Shown here one piece after another: positions 55,222-63,830 of a stretch of 64,000 bases of DNA; positions within the stretch are counted from its first letter, which is position 1, and the number at the start of each line of letters is the position of its first letter. The notes below the pieces were generated by a model, which was given only the letters and a program-made list of their open reading frames with translations, searched no databases and was not told the origin of the DNA. The DNA is from an uncultured bacterium. GTDB lineage: Bacteria; Actinomycetota; Coriobacteriia; Coriobacteriales; Coriobacteriaceae. A program made the translations under genes and the position numbers. The DNA lies in assembly GCA_905214105.1 (NCBI GenBank), contig CAJMKK010000003.1, positions 1 to 64,000 on the forward strand, given 5' to 3'.

Positions 55222-56244
55222 ATGATTGCAATTTTAAAGCAGAGCGCCAGCGACGAGGCCGTCAGCCATATCGTCAGCTGGATTGAGAAAAAGGGTCTGA
55301 AGACCGATGTCTCGCGCGGCGAGAATGAGACGATCATCGGCCTGGTGGGCGATACGACCAAGATCGACCCGTTCCTGCTCGAGTCTATGGATGTCGTCGA
55401 GCGCGTGCAGCGCGTCTCCGAGCCGTTCAAGCGCGCCAACCGCAAGTTCCATCCCGAGGACTCCGTCATCGACTGCGGCCACGGCGTACATGTAGGCGGC
55501 GATCAGTTCCAGGTCATCGCCGGCCCCTGCTCCGTCGAGGGCGAGAACCTCATCCGCATCGCCCGCCGCGTGAAGGCCGCCGGCGCCACGATGCTGCGCG
55601 GCGGCGCCTACAAGCCCCGCACGTCCCCGTACGCCTACCAGGGCATGGGTCCCGCCGGCCTCGACCTGCTGTGCGAGGCGTCTGCCGAGCTCGACATGCC
55701 GATCGTCACCGAGATCATGGACCCACGCGACGTGCAGGTCTTCTTGGACAAGAAGATTGACGTCATGCAGATCGGCGCCCGCAACGCCCAGAACTTCCCC
55801 CTGCTCAAGGAGGTCGGCAAGACCAAGACTCCGATTTTGCTTAAGCGCGGCATGTCCGGCACGATCGATGAGCTGCTCATGGCCGCCGAATACATCATGA
55901 GCGAGGGCAACGACAACGTCATCCTGTGCGAGCGCGGCATCCGCACCTTCGAGACCCGCACCCGCAACACCTTCGACCTCAACGCCGTGCCGGTGCTGCA
56001 CCACCTGTCGCACCTGCCCGTCGTCGCCGACCCCAGCCACGCCACCGGCTACACCCGCTACGTTGAGCCCATGGCGCTCGCCGCGACCGCCTGCGGTGCC
56101 AACGGCCTGGAGATCGAGGTCCACGACGAGCCGAGCCGCGCCTGGTCCGACGGCGCCCAGGCCCTCACCCCCGATCAGTTCGACGACACCATGCGCCGTA
56201 TCCGAGCCATCCGCGAGGTTGTCTGCCAAGAGACCATGGAGTAG
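55222..56244 (+). CDS. aroF: 3-deoxy-7-phosphoheptulonate (DAHP) synthase, AroF/KDSA-like type
   Basis: First enzyme of the shikimate pathway: PEP + erythrose-4-phosphate to DAHP. Residues 1-75 form the ferredoxin-like regulatory domain known from the Thermotoga type, which mediates Tyr/Phe feedback. The TIM barrel (about 95-335) has FQVIAGPCSVEG, LRGGAYKPRTSPYAYQG, PILLKRGMSGT and DPSHATGYT. 340 residues. ATG at 55222 follows GAGAGG; an earlier in-frame start at 55174 would run through the hairpin and is unlikely. It opens the aromatic cluster. Confidence 0.95.
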   Translation: MIAILKQSASDEAVSHIVSWIEKKGLKTDVSRGENETIIGLVGDTTKIDPFLLESMDVVERVQRVSEPFKRANRKFHPEDSVIDCGHGVHVGGDQFQVIAGPCSVEGENLIRIARRVKAAGATMLRGGAYKPRTSPYAYQGMGPAGLDLLCEASAELDMPIVTEIMDPRDVQVFLDKKIDVMQIGARNAQNFPLLKEVGKTKTPILLKRGMSGTIDELLMAAEYIMSEGNDNVILCERGIRTFETRTRNTFDLNAVPVLHHLSHLPVVADPSHATGYTRYVEPMALAATACGANGLEIEVHDEPSRAWSDGAQALTPDQFDDTMRRIRAIREVVCQETME

Positions 56245-56247
56245 CCC

Positions 56248-57162
56248 ATGGGTACGGTGAGAAACGCGCGCGTTAACCAAGGCGGCCCTAAGTGTGCCGG
56301 CATCGTCGGCCTTGGCCTCATCGGCGGCAGTTTTGCCCGCGGCTATGCGCAGGCGGGCGTCCGCGTGCTGGCCTGGGACCCCGATGACGACGTCATGACG
56401 GCCGCCAGCATGGGCACTGTCGCCGGAGAGCTCAACGACGAGACGCTCGGCGAATGCGACATCATCGTCCTGGCTTGCTACCCCGAGGCATGCATCGAGT
56501 GGCTCGAGACGCACGCCCAGGCGCTCGCCGACGCCACCGACACCGATGCCATCATGGGCCCCGTGGTGATCGACACGGTGGGCGTCAAGGGCATTGTGTG
56601 CGAGCGGGCCTTTGAGCTTGCCCGCGAGCACGGCTTTTACTTTGTGGGCGCGCACCCCATGGCGGGCACCCAGTTCTCGGGCTACGCGCACTCCCGCGCC
56701 GACCTGTTCCAGGGCGCGCCGCTCGTGCTCGTGCCGCCCGCGGTGGACGATGCGCTCAAGCTGGAGCTTTTGGGCCAGGTGCGCGAGATGGTGCGCCCCT
56801 TGGGCTTTGGCAAGTTCAGCGTGACCAGCGCCGCCGAGCACGACCGCGTCATCGCCTTCACGAGCCAGCTTGCGCACGTGGTATCCAACGCCTACGTCAA
56901 AAGCCCCACCGCCCAGGTCCACCACGGTTTTTCGGCCGGTAGCTACCGCGACCTCACCCGCGTGGCGCATCTCAACCCGCAAATGTGGTCCGAGCTCATG
57001 ATCGACGACGCCGACGCGCTCGCCTTCGAAATCGACCATCTGATCGAGTCGCTTGGCGCCTACAGCCGCGCCCTTAAGGACCGCGACCAGCGCTATCTGG
57101 AGAATCTCCTTGCCGAGGGCGACCGCATCAAGCGCGCGCTCGACGACGAGGCCTCCCACTAG
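56248..57162 (+). CDS. tyrA: Prephenate dehydrogenase
   Basis: Oxidatively decarboxylates prephenate to 4-hydroxyphenylpyruvate for tyrosine. N-terminal NAD-binding GIVGLGLIGGSFA, then GAHPMAGTQFSG with the conserved His, and a helical C-terminal domain (about 180-300). There is no ACT regulatory domain at 304 residues. ATG at 56248 is three bases after the aroF stop. Some homologues use arogenate; specificity is not decided here. Confidence 0.93.
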   Translation: MGTVRNARVNQGGPKCAGIVGLGLIGGSFARGYAQAGVRVLAWDPDDDVMTAASMGTVAGELNDETLGECDIIVLACYPEACIEWLETHAQALADATDTDAIMGPVVIDTVGVKGIVCERAFELAREHGFYFVGAHPMAGTQFSGYAHSRADLFQGAPLVLVPPAVDDALKLELLGQVREMVRPLGFGKFSVTSAAEHDRVIAFTSQLAHVVSNAYVKSPTAQVHHGFSAGSYRDLTRVAHLNPQMWSELMIDDADALAFEIDHLIESLGAYSRALKDRDQRYLENLLAEGDRIKRALDDEASH

Positions 57163-57198
57163 ACCACCCATCACGCCAGGTCGAAAGGACCGAAGCTT

Positions 57199-58305
57199 AT
57201 GGCGATTACCATCGATATCGACACCGCACGCCCCTACCAGGTGCATGTGGGCACGTTTTTGCTGGAGCAGGCGGGTCCGCTCGTGCGCGCCACTGCCGGC
57301 GGCACCAAAGCCGTCATCGTGACGGACACCAACGTCGGCCCGCTCTACCAGATGCCCGTTAAGCAGAGCCTGGAGGCGTCAGGCTACGAGGTGAGCATCT
57401 GCACCTTCGAGGCCGGCGAGGCCCATAAGCGTGCCGAAACCTATGTTGCCATTTTAGAGTTTGTGGCCGAGCACGAGCTTTCGCGCTCTGACGTGATCGT
57501 GGCGCTCGGCGGCGGCGTCGTAGGCGACGTTGCCGGCTTTGTGGCCGCCACCTACATGCGCGGCTGTAAGTTTGTGCAGATCCCCACGAGTCTGCTCGCC
57601 ATGGTGGATTCGTCGGTGGGCGGCAAGACCGCCATCGACCTGGCTGCCGGCAAAAACCTCGCGGGCGCCTTTTGGCAGCCGAGTGTTGTTATCGCCGATG
57701 TTGGATGCCTTGCCACCCTCACGCCCGAGCAGTTCGCCGACGGCTGCGGCGAGGTCGTCAAGCACGCCGTGATCGCCGACCCGGAGCTTTTCGCCGAGCT
57801 GGAGAAGACCCCGCTCACGCTGGAGCTGCTCAACCGCGATGTGGCCCGCGTAGCGCTCATCATCGCCCGCAATATCGACATCAAGCGCGCCGTGGTCGTC
57901 GCCGACGAGCGCGAAACCAACCAGCGCAAGCTGCTCAACTTTGGACACAGCGCCGGGCACGCCGTCGAAGCCTGCGAGCACTTTGAGCTGGGACACGGCA
58001 ACTGCGTGTCGATCGGCATGGGCATCATCACGCGTGCCGCGGCCCTGCACGGCATTTGTGACGCCGAGCTACCTGACCGCATCGAGGAGCTCTGCGCCCG
58101 CCACGGCCTCAAGACCCGCTGCGAGCTTTCCGCCGATGCCGTCTTTGCCGAGGCGCTCCACGACAAGAAGCGCGCGGGCGACACCATCGACCTGGTGATT
58201 CCGCACGGCATTGGCCGCTGCAGCATCGACCGCACGCCGCTTTCCACTTTCCACGAACTCATTGCCGAGGGCCTCGGCCAGAAGGGAGACGCATCCGCAT
58301 GCTAG
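57199..58305 (+). CDS. aroB: 3-dehydroquinate synthase
   Basis: Closes DAHP to 3-dehydroquinate with NAD and a divalent metal. Motifs in 368 residues: VALGGGVVGDVAGFVAATYMRG, QIPTSLLAMVDSSVGGKT, and LNFGHSAGHAVEA with metal-binding histidines. ATG at 57199 follows GAAAGGA. Its 3' end overlaps aroA by seven bases, so the two are coupled. Confidence 0.96.
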   Translation: MAITIDIDTARPYQVHVGTFLLEQAGPLVRATAGGTKAVIVTDTNVGPLYQMPVKQSLEASGYEVSICTFEAGEAHKRAETYVAILEFVAEHELSRSDVIVALGGGVVGDVAGFVAATYMRGCKFVQIPTSLLAMVDSSVGGKTAIDLAAGKNLAGAFWQPSVVIADVGCLATLTPEQFADGCGEVVKHAVIADPELFAELEKTPLTLELLNRDVARVALIIARNIDIKRAVVVADERETNQRKLLNFGHSAGHAVEACEHFELGHGNCVSIGMGIITRAAALHGICDAELPDRIEELCARHGLKTRCELSADAVFAEALHDKKRAGDTIDLVIPHGIGRCSIDRTPLSTFHELIAEGLGQKGDASAC

Positions 58306-59618
58306 CCCGCATCACCCCGTCCCCGCTCAAGGGCACCGTTCCCGCCATCGCGTCCAAGTCGATGGCGCATCGCCTCATCATCTGCGCGGCGCTTGCCAAC
58401 GGCGAGACACACGTCACCTGCAACACCACCTGCGCCGACATCGAGGCCACGGTGCGTTGCCTTACGGCCCTGGGCGCCCGCATCGAGACCGTCGAGGACG
58501 GCTTCCAGGTCCACCCCACCATGAAGAGTGTTGAGTTTGGCCTGCTCAAGGCCCTTGCCGGCGGCACGCTCGACTGCGGTGAAAGCGGCTCCACGCTGCG
58601 CTTCATGCTGCCTGTCGCCTGCGCGCTGGGTGCGGAGGCCACCTTTGTGGGACAGGGCCGTCTGGGTGTCCGCCCGCTCTCCCCGCTCTCGGACGAGATC
58701 ATTGCCGCCGGTTGCGACCTGCAGGGTCTGGGCGGTTTTCCGCTCAAGACGAGCGGACGCATGCGCCCGGGCACCTTTGTGCTGCCGGGCAACGTGAGCT
58801 CACAGTACATCTCGGGCCTGCTGCTGGCAGCCCCGTTGCTCGCCCAGCCCTCCTGCGTGCAGGTGACCGGCCTCATCGAGAGCCGCCCCTACATCAACCT
58901 GACCATCCAGGCCATGAAGGCCTTCGGCGTCGAGGTCAACGTCGAGCGCATTCCGGCCAAGGACGGCCAGCCCGAGGTCACGAACTTCCGCGTGAGCAGC
59001 GGCTCGTACCGCACACCCGGCAGCGTAGCCGTCGAGGGCGACTGGTCCAACGCCGCCTTTTGGCTGTGCGCCGGCGCCATCGGCTCTGACCCCATCACCG
59101 TCGAAGGCGTGTCGCTGAGCTCGGCCCAGGGCGACCGCAACGTGCTCGCCGCGCTTTCGCGCTTTGGTGCCCGCATCGTGCGCTCCACCAACGCCGCCAC
59201 CGTGCAGTCCGACAAACTCGCCGGCTTTGAGATGAGCGCCCACGACATTCCCGACCTGGTGCCCGTTATCTCGGCCGTGGCCTCGCTGGCACAGGGCCGC
59301 ACCTTTATCCGCGATTGCGCCCGTCTGCGCATCAAGGAATCCGACCGTCTGGTCACCACCAACCGCGAGCTCACCGCGCTGGGCGCGCAGGTGCGCATTG
59401 CCGGCGATGACCTCATCATCAAGGGCGTCGACGCCTTTGCCGGCGGCGAGGTCGATTCGCACAACGACCACCGCATCGCCATGATGGCCGCCATCGCCGC
59501 GAGCCGCGCCACCGGCGAGGTCGTGATCCACGGCGCCGAGGCCGTCAACAAGTCCTATCCCGATTTCTTCGACCACTACCGCCTTTTGGGCGGCAAGGTC
59601 AAACTCGAGGAGGAATAG
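58299..59618 (+). CDS. aroA: 3-phosphoshikimate 1-carboxyvinyltransferase (EPSP synthase)
   Basis: Joins PEP to shikimate-3-phosphate. The 439 residues show the two-domain pattern: ASKSMAHRLIICAALA, DCGESGSTLRFMLPVA, SQYISGLLLAAPL, VEGDWSNAAFWL, RIKESDRL and DSHNDHRIAMM. LDCGESGSTLR corresponds to the PEP-binding loop; glyphosate class was not determined. ATG at 58299 overlaps the aroB end. Confidence 0.96.
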   Translation: MLARITPSPLKGTVPAIASKSMAHRLIICAALANGETHVTCNTTCADIEATVRCLTALGARIETVEDGFQVHPTMKSVEFGLLKALAGGTLDCGESGSTLRFMLPVACALGAEATFVGQGRLGVRPLSPLSDEIIAAGCDLQGLGGFPLKTSGRMRPGTFVLPGNVSSQYISGLLLAAPLLAQPSCVQVTGLIESRPYINLTIQAMKAFGVEVNVERIPAKDGQPEVTNFRVSSGSYRTPGSVAVEGDWSNAAFWLCAGAIGSDPITVEGVSLSSAQGDRNVLAALSRFGARIVRSTNAATVQSDKLAGFEMSAHDIPDLVPVISAVASLAQGRTFIRDCARLRIKESDRLVTTNRELTALGAQVRIAGDDLIIKGVDAFAGGEVDSHNDHRIAMMAAIAASRATGEVVIHGAEAVNKSYPDFFDHYRLLGGKVKLEEE

Positions 59619-59619
59619 C

Positions 59620-60717
59620 ATGTCCTCGACCTTTGGCAACGTCTTGCACCTGAGCATCTTCGGCCAGTCGCACTCCCCTGCTATCGGCTGCTCGCTCGAC
59701 GGCATACCCGCTGGCATCGCCGTCGACCAAGAAGCGCTGCAGGCCTTTTTGGACCGTCGCGCCCCTGGTCGCGACGAGACCGCGACCAAGCGCCGCGAGG
59801 CCGACGCCGCGCATATCATCGCCGGTGTGGTCGATGGACACACCACGGGCGCGCCTATCGCAGCGATTATCGAGAACACCAACACGCGCTCCAAGGACTA
59901 TTCCGAGCTGCGCCGCAAGCCCCGCCCCGGGCACGCGGACTTCCCAGCCCGCGTGAAGTATCACAACATGCACGATGTCGCCGGCGGCGGGCACTTCTCA
60001 GGTCGCCTGACGGCCCCCTTGTGCATCGCCGGCGGCATCGCGCTGCAGGCACTCGAGGCCCGTGGCATCAAGGTCATGGCGCACGTCGCGCAGATCGGCG
60101 GCATCTCCGACCTGCCCATGGACGACATGGTCTATCGCGAAGCCGACCGCAAGGCAATCCTTACGAACGATCTGCCCTGCATTGACGCCGCAGCTGCCGG
60201 TCGCATGCGCGAGGAGATTCTGGCCGCGCGCGACGAGCTCGACAGCATCGGTGGCATCGTGGAGTGCGGCATCTACGGCCTGCCCGCAGGCATCGGCGAC
60301 CCCATGTTCGACGGTATCGAGAACCGCATCGCGCACATCGCCTTTGGTATTCCCGCCGTAAAGGGCGTGGAGTTTGGCATGGGCTTTGCCGTGGCCGCCA
60401 TGCGCGGCAGCGAGAACAACGACCCATATCGCATCGATGCCGAGACCGGCAAGATCGAGGTCGAGTCCAATAACGCCGGCGGCATCCTGGGCGGTATTTC
60501 GACCGGCGCGCCCGTCATGTGGCGCATGGCCGTGAAGCCCACGCCCTCCATCGCTCGCGAGCAGCAGACGGTGAATATGGACACTATGGAAAATGCCGAG
60601 CTCTCGGTCCACGGCCGCCACGACCCCTGCATCGTCCCGCGCGCCGTCCCCGTAGCCGAAGCAGCCGCAGCGCTGGCCATCTGGGACGCCCTCCTCGAGG
60701 ACGCCGCCCAGCGCTAA
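59620..60717 (+). CDS. aroC: Chorismate synthase
   Basis: Makes chorismate from EPSP using reduced FMN. The 365 residues begin with FGNVLHLSIFGQSHSPAIGC, with GRDETATKRREAD, KPRPGHADFPARVKYH and GGGHFSGRLTAPLC, then SNNAGGILGGISTGAPV and HGRHDPCIVPRAVPV. ATG at 59620 is one base after the aroA stop. Two hairpins, one a long palindrome, separate it from pheA. Confidence 0.97.
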   Translation: MSSTFGNVLHLSIFGQSHSPAIGCSLDGIPAGIAVDQEALQAFLDRRAPGRDETATKRREADAAHIIAGVVDGHTTGAPIAAIIENTNTRSKDYSELRRKPRPGHADFPARVKYHNMHDVAGGGHFSGRLTAPLCIAGGIALQALEARGIKVMAHVAQIGGISDLPMDDMVYREADRKAILTNDLPCIDAAAAGRMREEILAARDELDSIGGIVECGIYGLPAGIGDPMFDGIENRIAHIAFGIPAVKGVEFGMGFAVAAMRGSENNDPYRIDAETGKIEVESNNAGGILGGISTGAPVMWRMAVKPTPSIAREQQTVNMDTMENAELSVHGRHDPCIVPRAVPVAEAAAALAIWDALLEDAAQR

Positions 60718-60725
60718 AAATCTCC

Positions 60726-60745
60726 GGGGGCCAACTCCGGCCCCC
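60726..60745 (+). terminator. GC-rich hairpin after aroC
   Basis: A 7-bp stem (60726-60732 with 60739-60745) eight bases after the aroC stop, without a T-run. It may stabilise the transcript or pause polymerase. Confidence 0.4.
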
Positions 60746-60756
60746 TCACCCACCCA

Positions 60757-60832
60757 GTGATTTTTCTGGGACGGGGATTAAAAAATCATTAGGTACACAA
60801 TGATTTTTTAATCCCCGTCCCAGAAAAATCAC
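60757..60832. repeat. 34-bp perfect inverted repeat between aroC and pheA
   Basis: Arms 60757-60790 and 60799-60832 are perfect complements around an 8-nt loop. Inner parts are T/A-rich and outer parts contain GGGACGGGG. It resembles a REP/MITE-like intergenic element and would form a very stable mRNA hairpin. Confidence 0.9.
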
Positions 60833-60853
60833 CGACACGTGAAAGGGGCCTCC

Positions 60854-61999
60854 ATGGACCTTGCCGATATTCGCCAGGCCATCGATGGCATCGACACCAC
60901 GCTGCTCAACAGCTTTGTCGAGCGCATGGATATTGCCACCGAGGTCGCCAAATCCAAGATAGAGATGGGCAAGGCCGTCTTCGACCCCGCCCGCGAACGC
61001 TCCAAACTCAACAACCTCGCCAGCCGCGCACCCGAGCGCTACGAGGCGCAGACCATCACCCTGTTCCGCCTCCTCATGAGCATGAGCAAGGCCGAGCAGC
61101 AGCGCTACATCAACGAGGTCAAGGGCATCACGGTGTCGCAAAAGGCCCATGCCACGGCCGTAGCCTTTGACACGCCCTTCCCACAGACGGCTACCGTCGC
61201 CTGCCAGGGCGTCGAAGGCGCCTACAGTCAGATCGCCGCATGCAAACTCTTCGACGTGCCCGATATCGCGTTCTTTGAGACCTTCGAGGGCGTCATGCGC
61301 GCCGTACGCGACGGCTTTTGCGAGTTTGGCGTGCTGCCCATCGAAAACTCAACTGCCGGATCGGTCAACGCCGTCTACGACCTGCTCGCACAGTTCGACT
61401 TCCATATCGTGCGCTCGCTGCGCCTCAAGATCGATCACAACCTGCTCGTCAAACCCGGCACCAAGCTCCAGGACGTGCGCGAGGTCTACAGCCACGGCCA
61501 AGCCATTGCCCAGTGCGCAGGCTTTATCGAGGGCCACGGCCTGCATGCCACCAAGTACCCCAACACGGCCATGTCGGCCGAGATGGTCGCCAACTCCGAA
61601 CGCACCGACGTCGCCGCTATCGCCTCGCGCAGCTGTGCGGCGCTCTACGGCTTGGAGGTGCTGGAGCCCAACATCCAGGACTCGGACAACAACTACACGC
61701 GCTTTGTCGTCATCAGCCGCGAGCCGCGCGTATACCCCGGCGCCAACCGCACCTCGCTCATGATCACCACGGCCAATGAGCCGGGCGCCCTCTACCGCGT
61801 GCTCGAGCGATTCTACGCGCTCAACATCAACCTCATCAAACTCCAGAGCCGCCCCATCCCCGGCCGCGACTTTGAGTTTATGTTCTACTTTGATCTGGAC
61901 TGTCCCTTTGGCAGCAAGGCCCTCGACGACTTGCTCGATTCTATCGACGACGTGTGCGAGAGCTTCACCTACTTTGGCAGCTACACGGAGGTGCTCTAG
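60854..61999 (+). CDS. pheA: Bifunctional chorismate mutase / prephenate dehydratase
   Basis: Chorismate to prephenate to phenylpyruvate for phenylalanine. Residues about 1-90 are an AroQ-type chorismate mutase (LADIRQAIDGIDTTLLNSFVERM, then the helical rest). About 105-285 is the dehydratase with ACQGVEGAYSQ, PIENSTAGSV and NNYTRFVVI. A C-terminal ACT domain follows with EPGALYRVLERF; its usual ESRP reads QSRP. 381 residues. ATG at 60854 with GAAAGGGG upstream. Its stop abuts the aroEK start. Confidence 0.96.
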   Translation: MDLADIRQAIDGIDTTLLNSFVERMDIATEVAKSKIEMGKAVFDPARERSKLNNLASRAPERYEAQTITLFRLLMSMSKAEQQRYINEVKGITVSQKAHATAVAFDTPFPQTATVACQGVEGAYSQIAACKLFDVPDIAFFETFEGVMRAVRDGFCEFGVLPIENSTAGSVNAVYDLLAQFDFHIVRSLRLKIDHNLLVKPGTKLQDVREVYSHGQAIAQCAGFIEGHGLHATKYPNTAMSAEMVANSERTDVAAIASRSCAALYGLEVLEPNIQDSDNNYTRFVVISREPRVYPGANRTSLMITTANEPGALYRVLERFYALNINLIKLQSRPIPGRDFEFMFYFDLDCPFGSKALDDLLDSIDDVCESFTYFGSYTEVL

Positions 62000-63250
62000 A
62001 TGACCGATACAGCCGCAACCCGTCCCTACGGCGTGCTGGGCCGCGTGCTGGGCCACAGCTACACCCCGACCATCTACAAAGAGCTCGCGGGGCTCGAGTA
62101 CGTGCGCTTTGAGCGCGAGCCCGAGGACCTCCAGGCCTTTATGACGGGCGACGAATGGGAGGGCACCAACGTGACCATCCCCTACAAGCGCGCCGTCATG
62201 GAGTATCTGGACGAGCTGAGTCCGCTCGCCGAGCGCATGGGCAACGTCAACACCATCACACGCCTGCCCGATGGCCGCCTGCGCGGCGACAATACTGACT
62301 ACTACGGTTTTCAGTGCCTGGTCGAGGAGCTGGGGGTTGATGTTGCCGGCAAGAAGGCCCTCGTGCTCGGAGCCACCGGCGGCGCCGGCACCACGGCGAG
62401 CATGGTGCTCGGCGATCTGGGCGCCACCGTCGTGCCCGTGGGCCGCACGAGCGAGGTCAACTACGGCAACATCGCGCAACAATCCGACGCTATGCTGCTC
62501 GTCAACTGCACGCCCGCCGGCATGTTCCCCCACTGCCCCGACGCTCCCTGCACACTGGAGGGCCTCAACGCGCTCGAGGGCGTCATCGACATTGTCTACA
62601 ACCCTGCCCGCACGGGACTGATGCTCGAGGCCGAGCGCCGCAATATCCCCTGCATCGGCGGCCTGCTCATGCTCGTGGCCCAGGCAGCGCAGGCTGTCGA
62701 GCGCTACACCGGCCAAGCCACCCCGCGCGAGCGCATCCTGGACGTAACGGAACGCCTGTCTCGCCGCGAGCAGAACATCGCCCTGATCGGCATGCCGGGT
62801 TCGGGCAAGACCCGCGTAGGTGAGCAGATCGCCCAGCTCACGGGCCGCGAGCACATCGACTTGGACCGCGCGCTTGAGAAGCATCTGGGCATGCCCTGTG
62901 CCGACTTTATCATCGAGCGCGGCGAGGCGGCCTTCCGCGAGCAGGAGACGGCGACGCTGGCCGACATCTCCAAGCGCAGCGGCCTGGTGCTTTCCACGGG
63001 TGGCGGCGTGGTCACGCGCGACGAGAACTACCCGCTGCTGCACCAGAACAGCCAGATCGTGATGCTCAACCGTAAGCTTGACGAACTCGCCCACAAGGGA
63101 CGCCCCATCACCGCCCGCGTAGGCATCGATAAGCTTGCTGAGCAGCGTATGCCGCGCTACCGCGCCTGGGCCGACTACATCATCGACTCACGCGACTGCG
63201 CCGCCAACACCGCCCAAGCCCTCCTCGACACCCTCCCATCCGCTCTCTAA
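62000..63250 (+). CDS. aroEK: Shikimate dehydrogenase - shikimate kinase fusion
   Basis: One 416-residue chain with two consecutive pathway steps. Residues about 1-250 are shikimate dehydrogenase: GRVLGHSYTPTIYKEL, NVTIPYKRAVM (catalytic Lys), GDNTDYYGF (Asp), LGATGGAGTTASMV for NADPH and GGLLMLVAQAAQA. Residues about 262-416 are shikimate kinase: Walker A GMPGSGKTRVG, DLDRALEKHLG, ERGEAAFREQE and STGGGVVTRDENY. A Ser usual in the dehydrogenase substrate loop is a Thr here. ATG 62000 abuts the pheA stop. No separate aroE or aroK is seen in the window. Confidence 0.94.
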   Translation: MTDTAATRPYGVLGRVLGHSYTPTIYKELAGLEYVRFEREPEDLQAFMTGDEWEGTNVTIPYKRAVMEYLDELSPLAERMGNVNTITRLPDGRLRGDNTDYYGFQCLVEELGVDVAGKKALVLGATGGAGTTASMVLGDLGATVVPVGRTSEVNYGNIAQQSDAMLLVNCTPAGMFPHCPDAPCTLEGLNALEGVIDIVYNPARTGLMLEAERRNIPCIGGLLMLVAQAAQAVERYTGQATPRERILDVTERLSRREQNIALIGMPGSGKTRVGEQIAQLTGREHIDLDRALEKHLGMPCADFIIERGEAAFREQETATLADISKRSGLVLSTGGGVVTRDENYPLLHQNSQIVMLNRKLDELAHKGRPITARVGIDKLAEQRMPRYRAWADYIIDSRDCAANTAQALLDTLPSAL

Positions 63251-63252
63251 CC

Positions 63253-63293
63253 AAAACCACCACAAAGGGGACAGGCACTTTTGTGGTGGTTTT
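63253..63293 (+). terminator. 14-bp inverted repeat after aroEK
   Basis: Perfect arms 63253-63266 and 63280-63293 around GGGGACAGGCACT, ending in TTTT. It begins two bases after the aroEK stop and may be a terminator and/or a dispersed palindromic element. Confidence 0.65.
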
Positions 63294-63314
63294 CCAATCG
63301 CAAAGGAAGCAACC

Positions 63315-63752
63315 ATGAAAGCACTCGTCATCAATGGCCCCAACCTCAACATGCTCGGCATTCGCGAGCCGGGCATCTATGGCAGCGACAACTACGACCG
63401 CCTGGTCCAGATCTGCCAGGAGGCGGGCGCCGCGCAGGGCTTTGACGAGGTCGAGGTCTTCCAGTCCAACCACGAGGGCAGCATCGTCGACAAGATCCAG
63501 GAGGCCTACGGCAAGGTCGACGGCATCGTCATCAATCCGGCGGCCTACACGCACACGAGCGTGGCGATCCTCGATGCCCTCAAGGCCGTCGCCATCCCGG
63601 CTGTGGAGGTACACATCAGCGCCGTCGAGACCCGCGAGGACTTCCGTCAGGTGAGCTACGCCCGCCTGGCCTGCTTCGCCACCATCACCGGCGAAGGCCT
63701 CCAAGGCTACGCACACGCGATGGAGCTGTTGAAAGAGCATCTGCTACACTAA
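63315..63752 (+). CDS. aroQ: 3-dehydroquinate dehydratase, type II
   Basis: Third shikimate-pathway enzyme, dehydrating 3-dehydroquinate. The small type II fold of 145 residues: INGPNLNMLGIREPGIYG with catalytic Tyr, QSNHEGSIVDKI, IVINPAAYTHTSVAI and PAVEVHIS. ATG at 63315 follows AAAGGAAG. It completes the pathway in this cluster, though a hairpin separates it from aroEK. Confidence 0.96.
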   Translation: MKALVINGPNLNMLGIREPGIYGSDNYDRLVQICQEAGAAQGFDEVEVFQSNHEGSIVDKIQEAYGKVDGIVINPAAYTHTSVAILDALKAVAIPAVEVHISAVETREDFRQVSYARLACFATITGEGLQGYAHAMELLKEHLLH

Positions 63753-63757
63753 TCCCT

Positions 63758-63786
63758 GGGACAAAGACACCAGATATGTTTGTCCC
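63758..63786 (+). terminator. Short hairpin after aroQ
   Basis: An 8-bp stem (63758-63765 with 63779-63786) with a 13-nt loop, six bases after the aroQ stop; no T-run. Shares GGGACA with the neighbouring palindromes. Confidence 0.4.
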
Positions 63787-63830
63787 TAAACTAAAGTAAC
63801 TGTCCAATCGACATACAAAGGAGCTTATCC

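Noticed and set aside
55234..57246. 670-codon minus-strand frame opposite aroF-tyrA
   Set aside because: Antisense of two enzymes with complete motifs; biased composition.
61349..63094. 581-codon minus-strand frame opposite pheA-aroEK
   Set aside because: Spans two real genes in antisense and has no start context.
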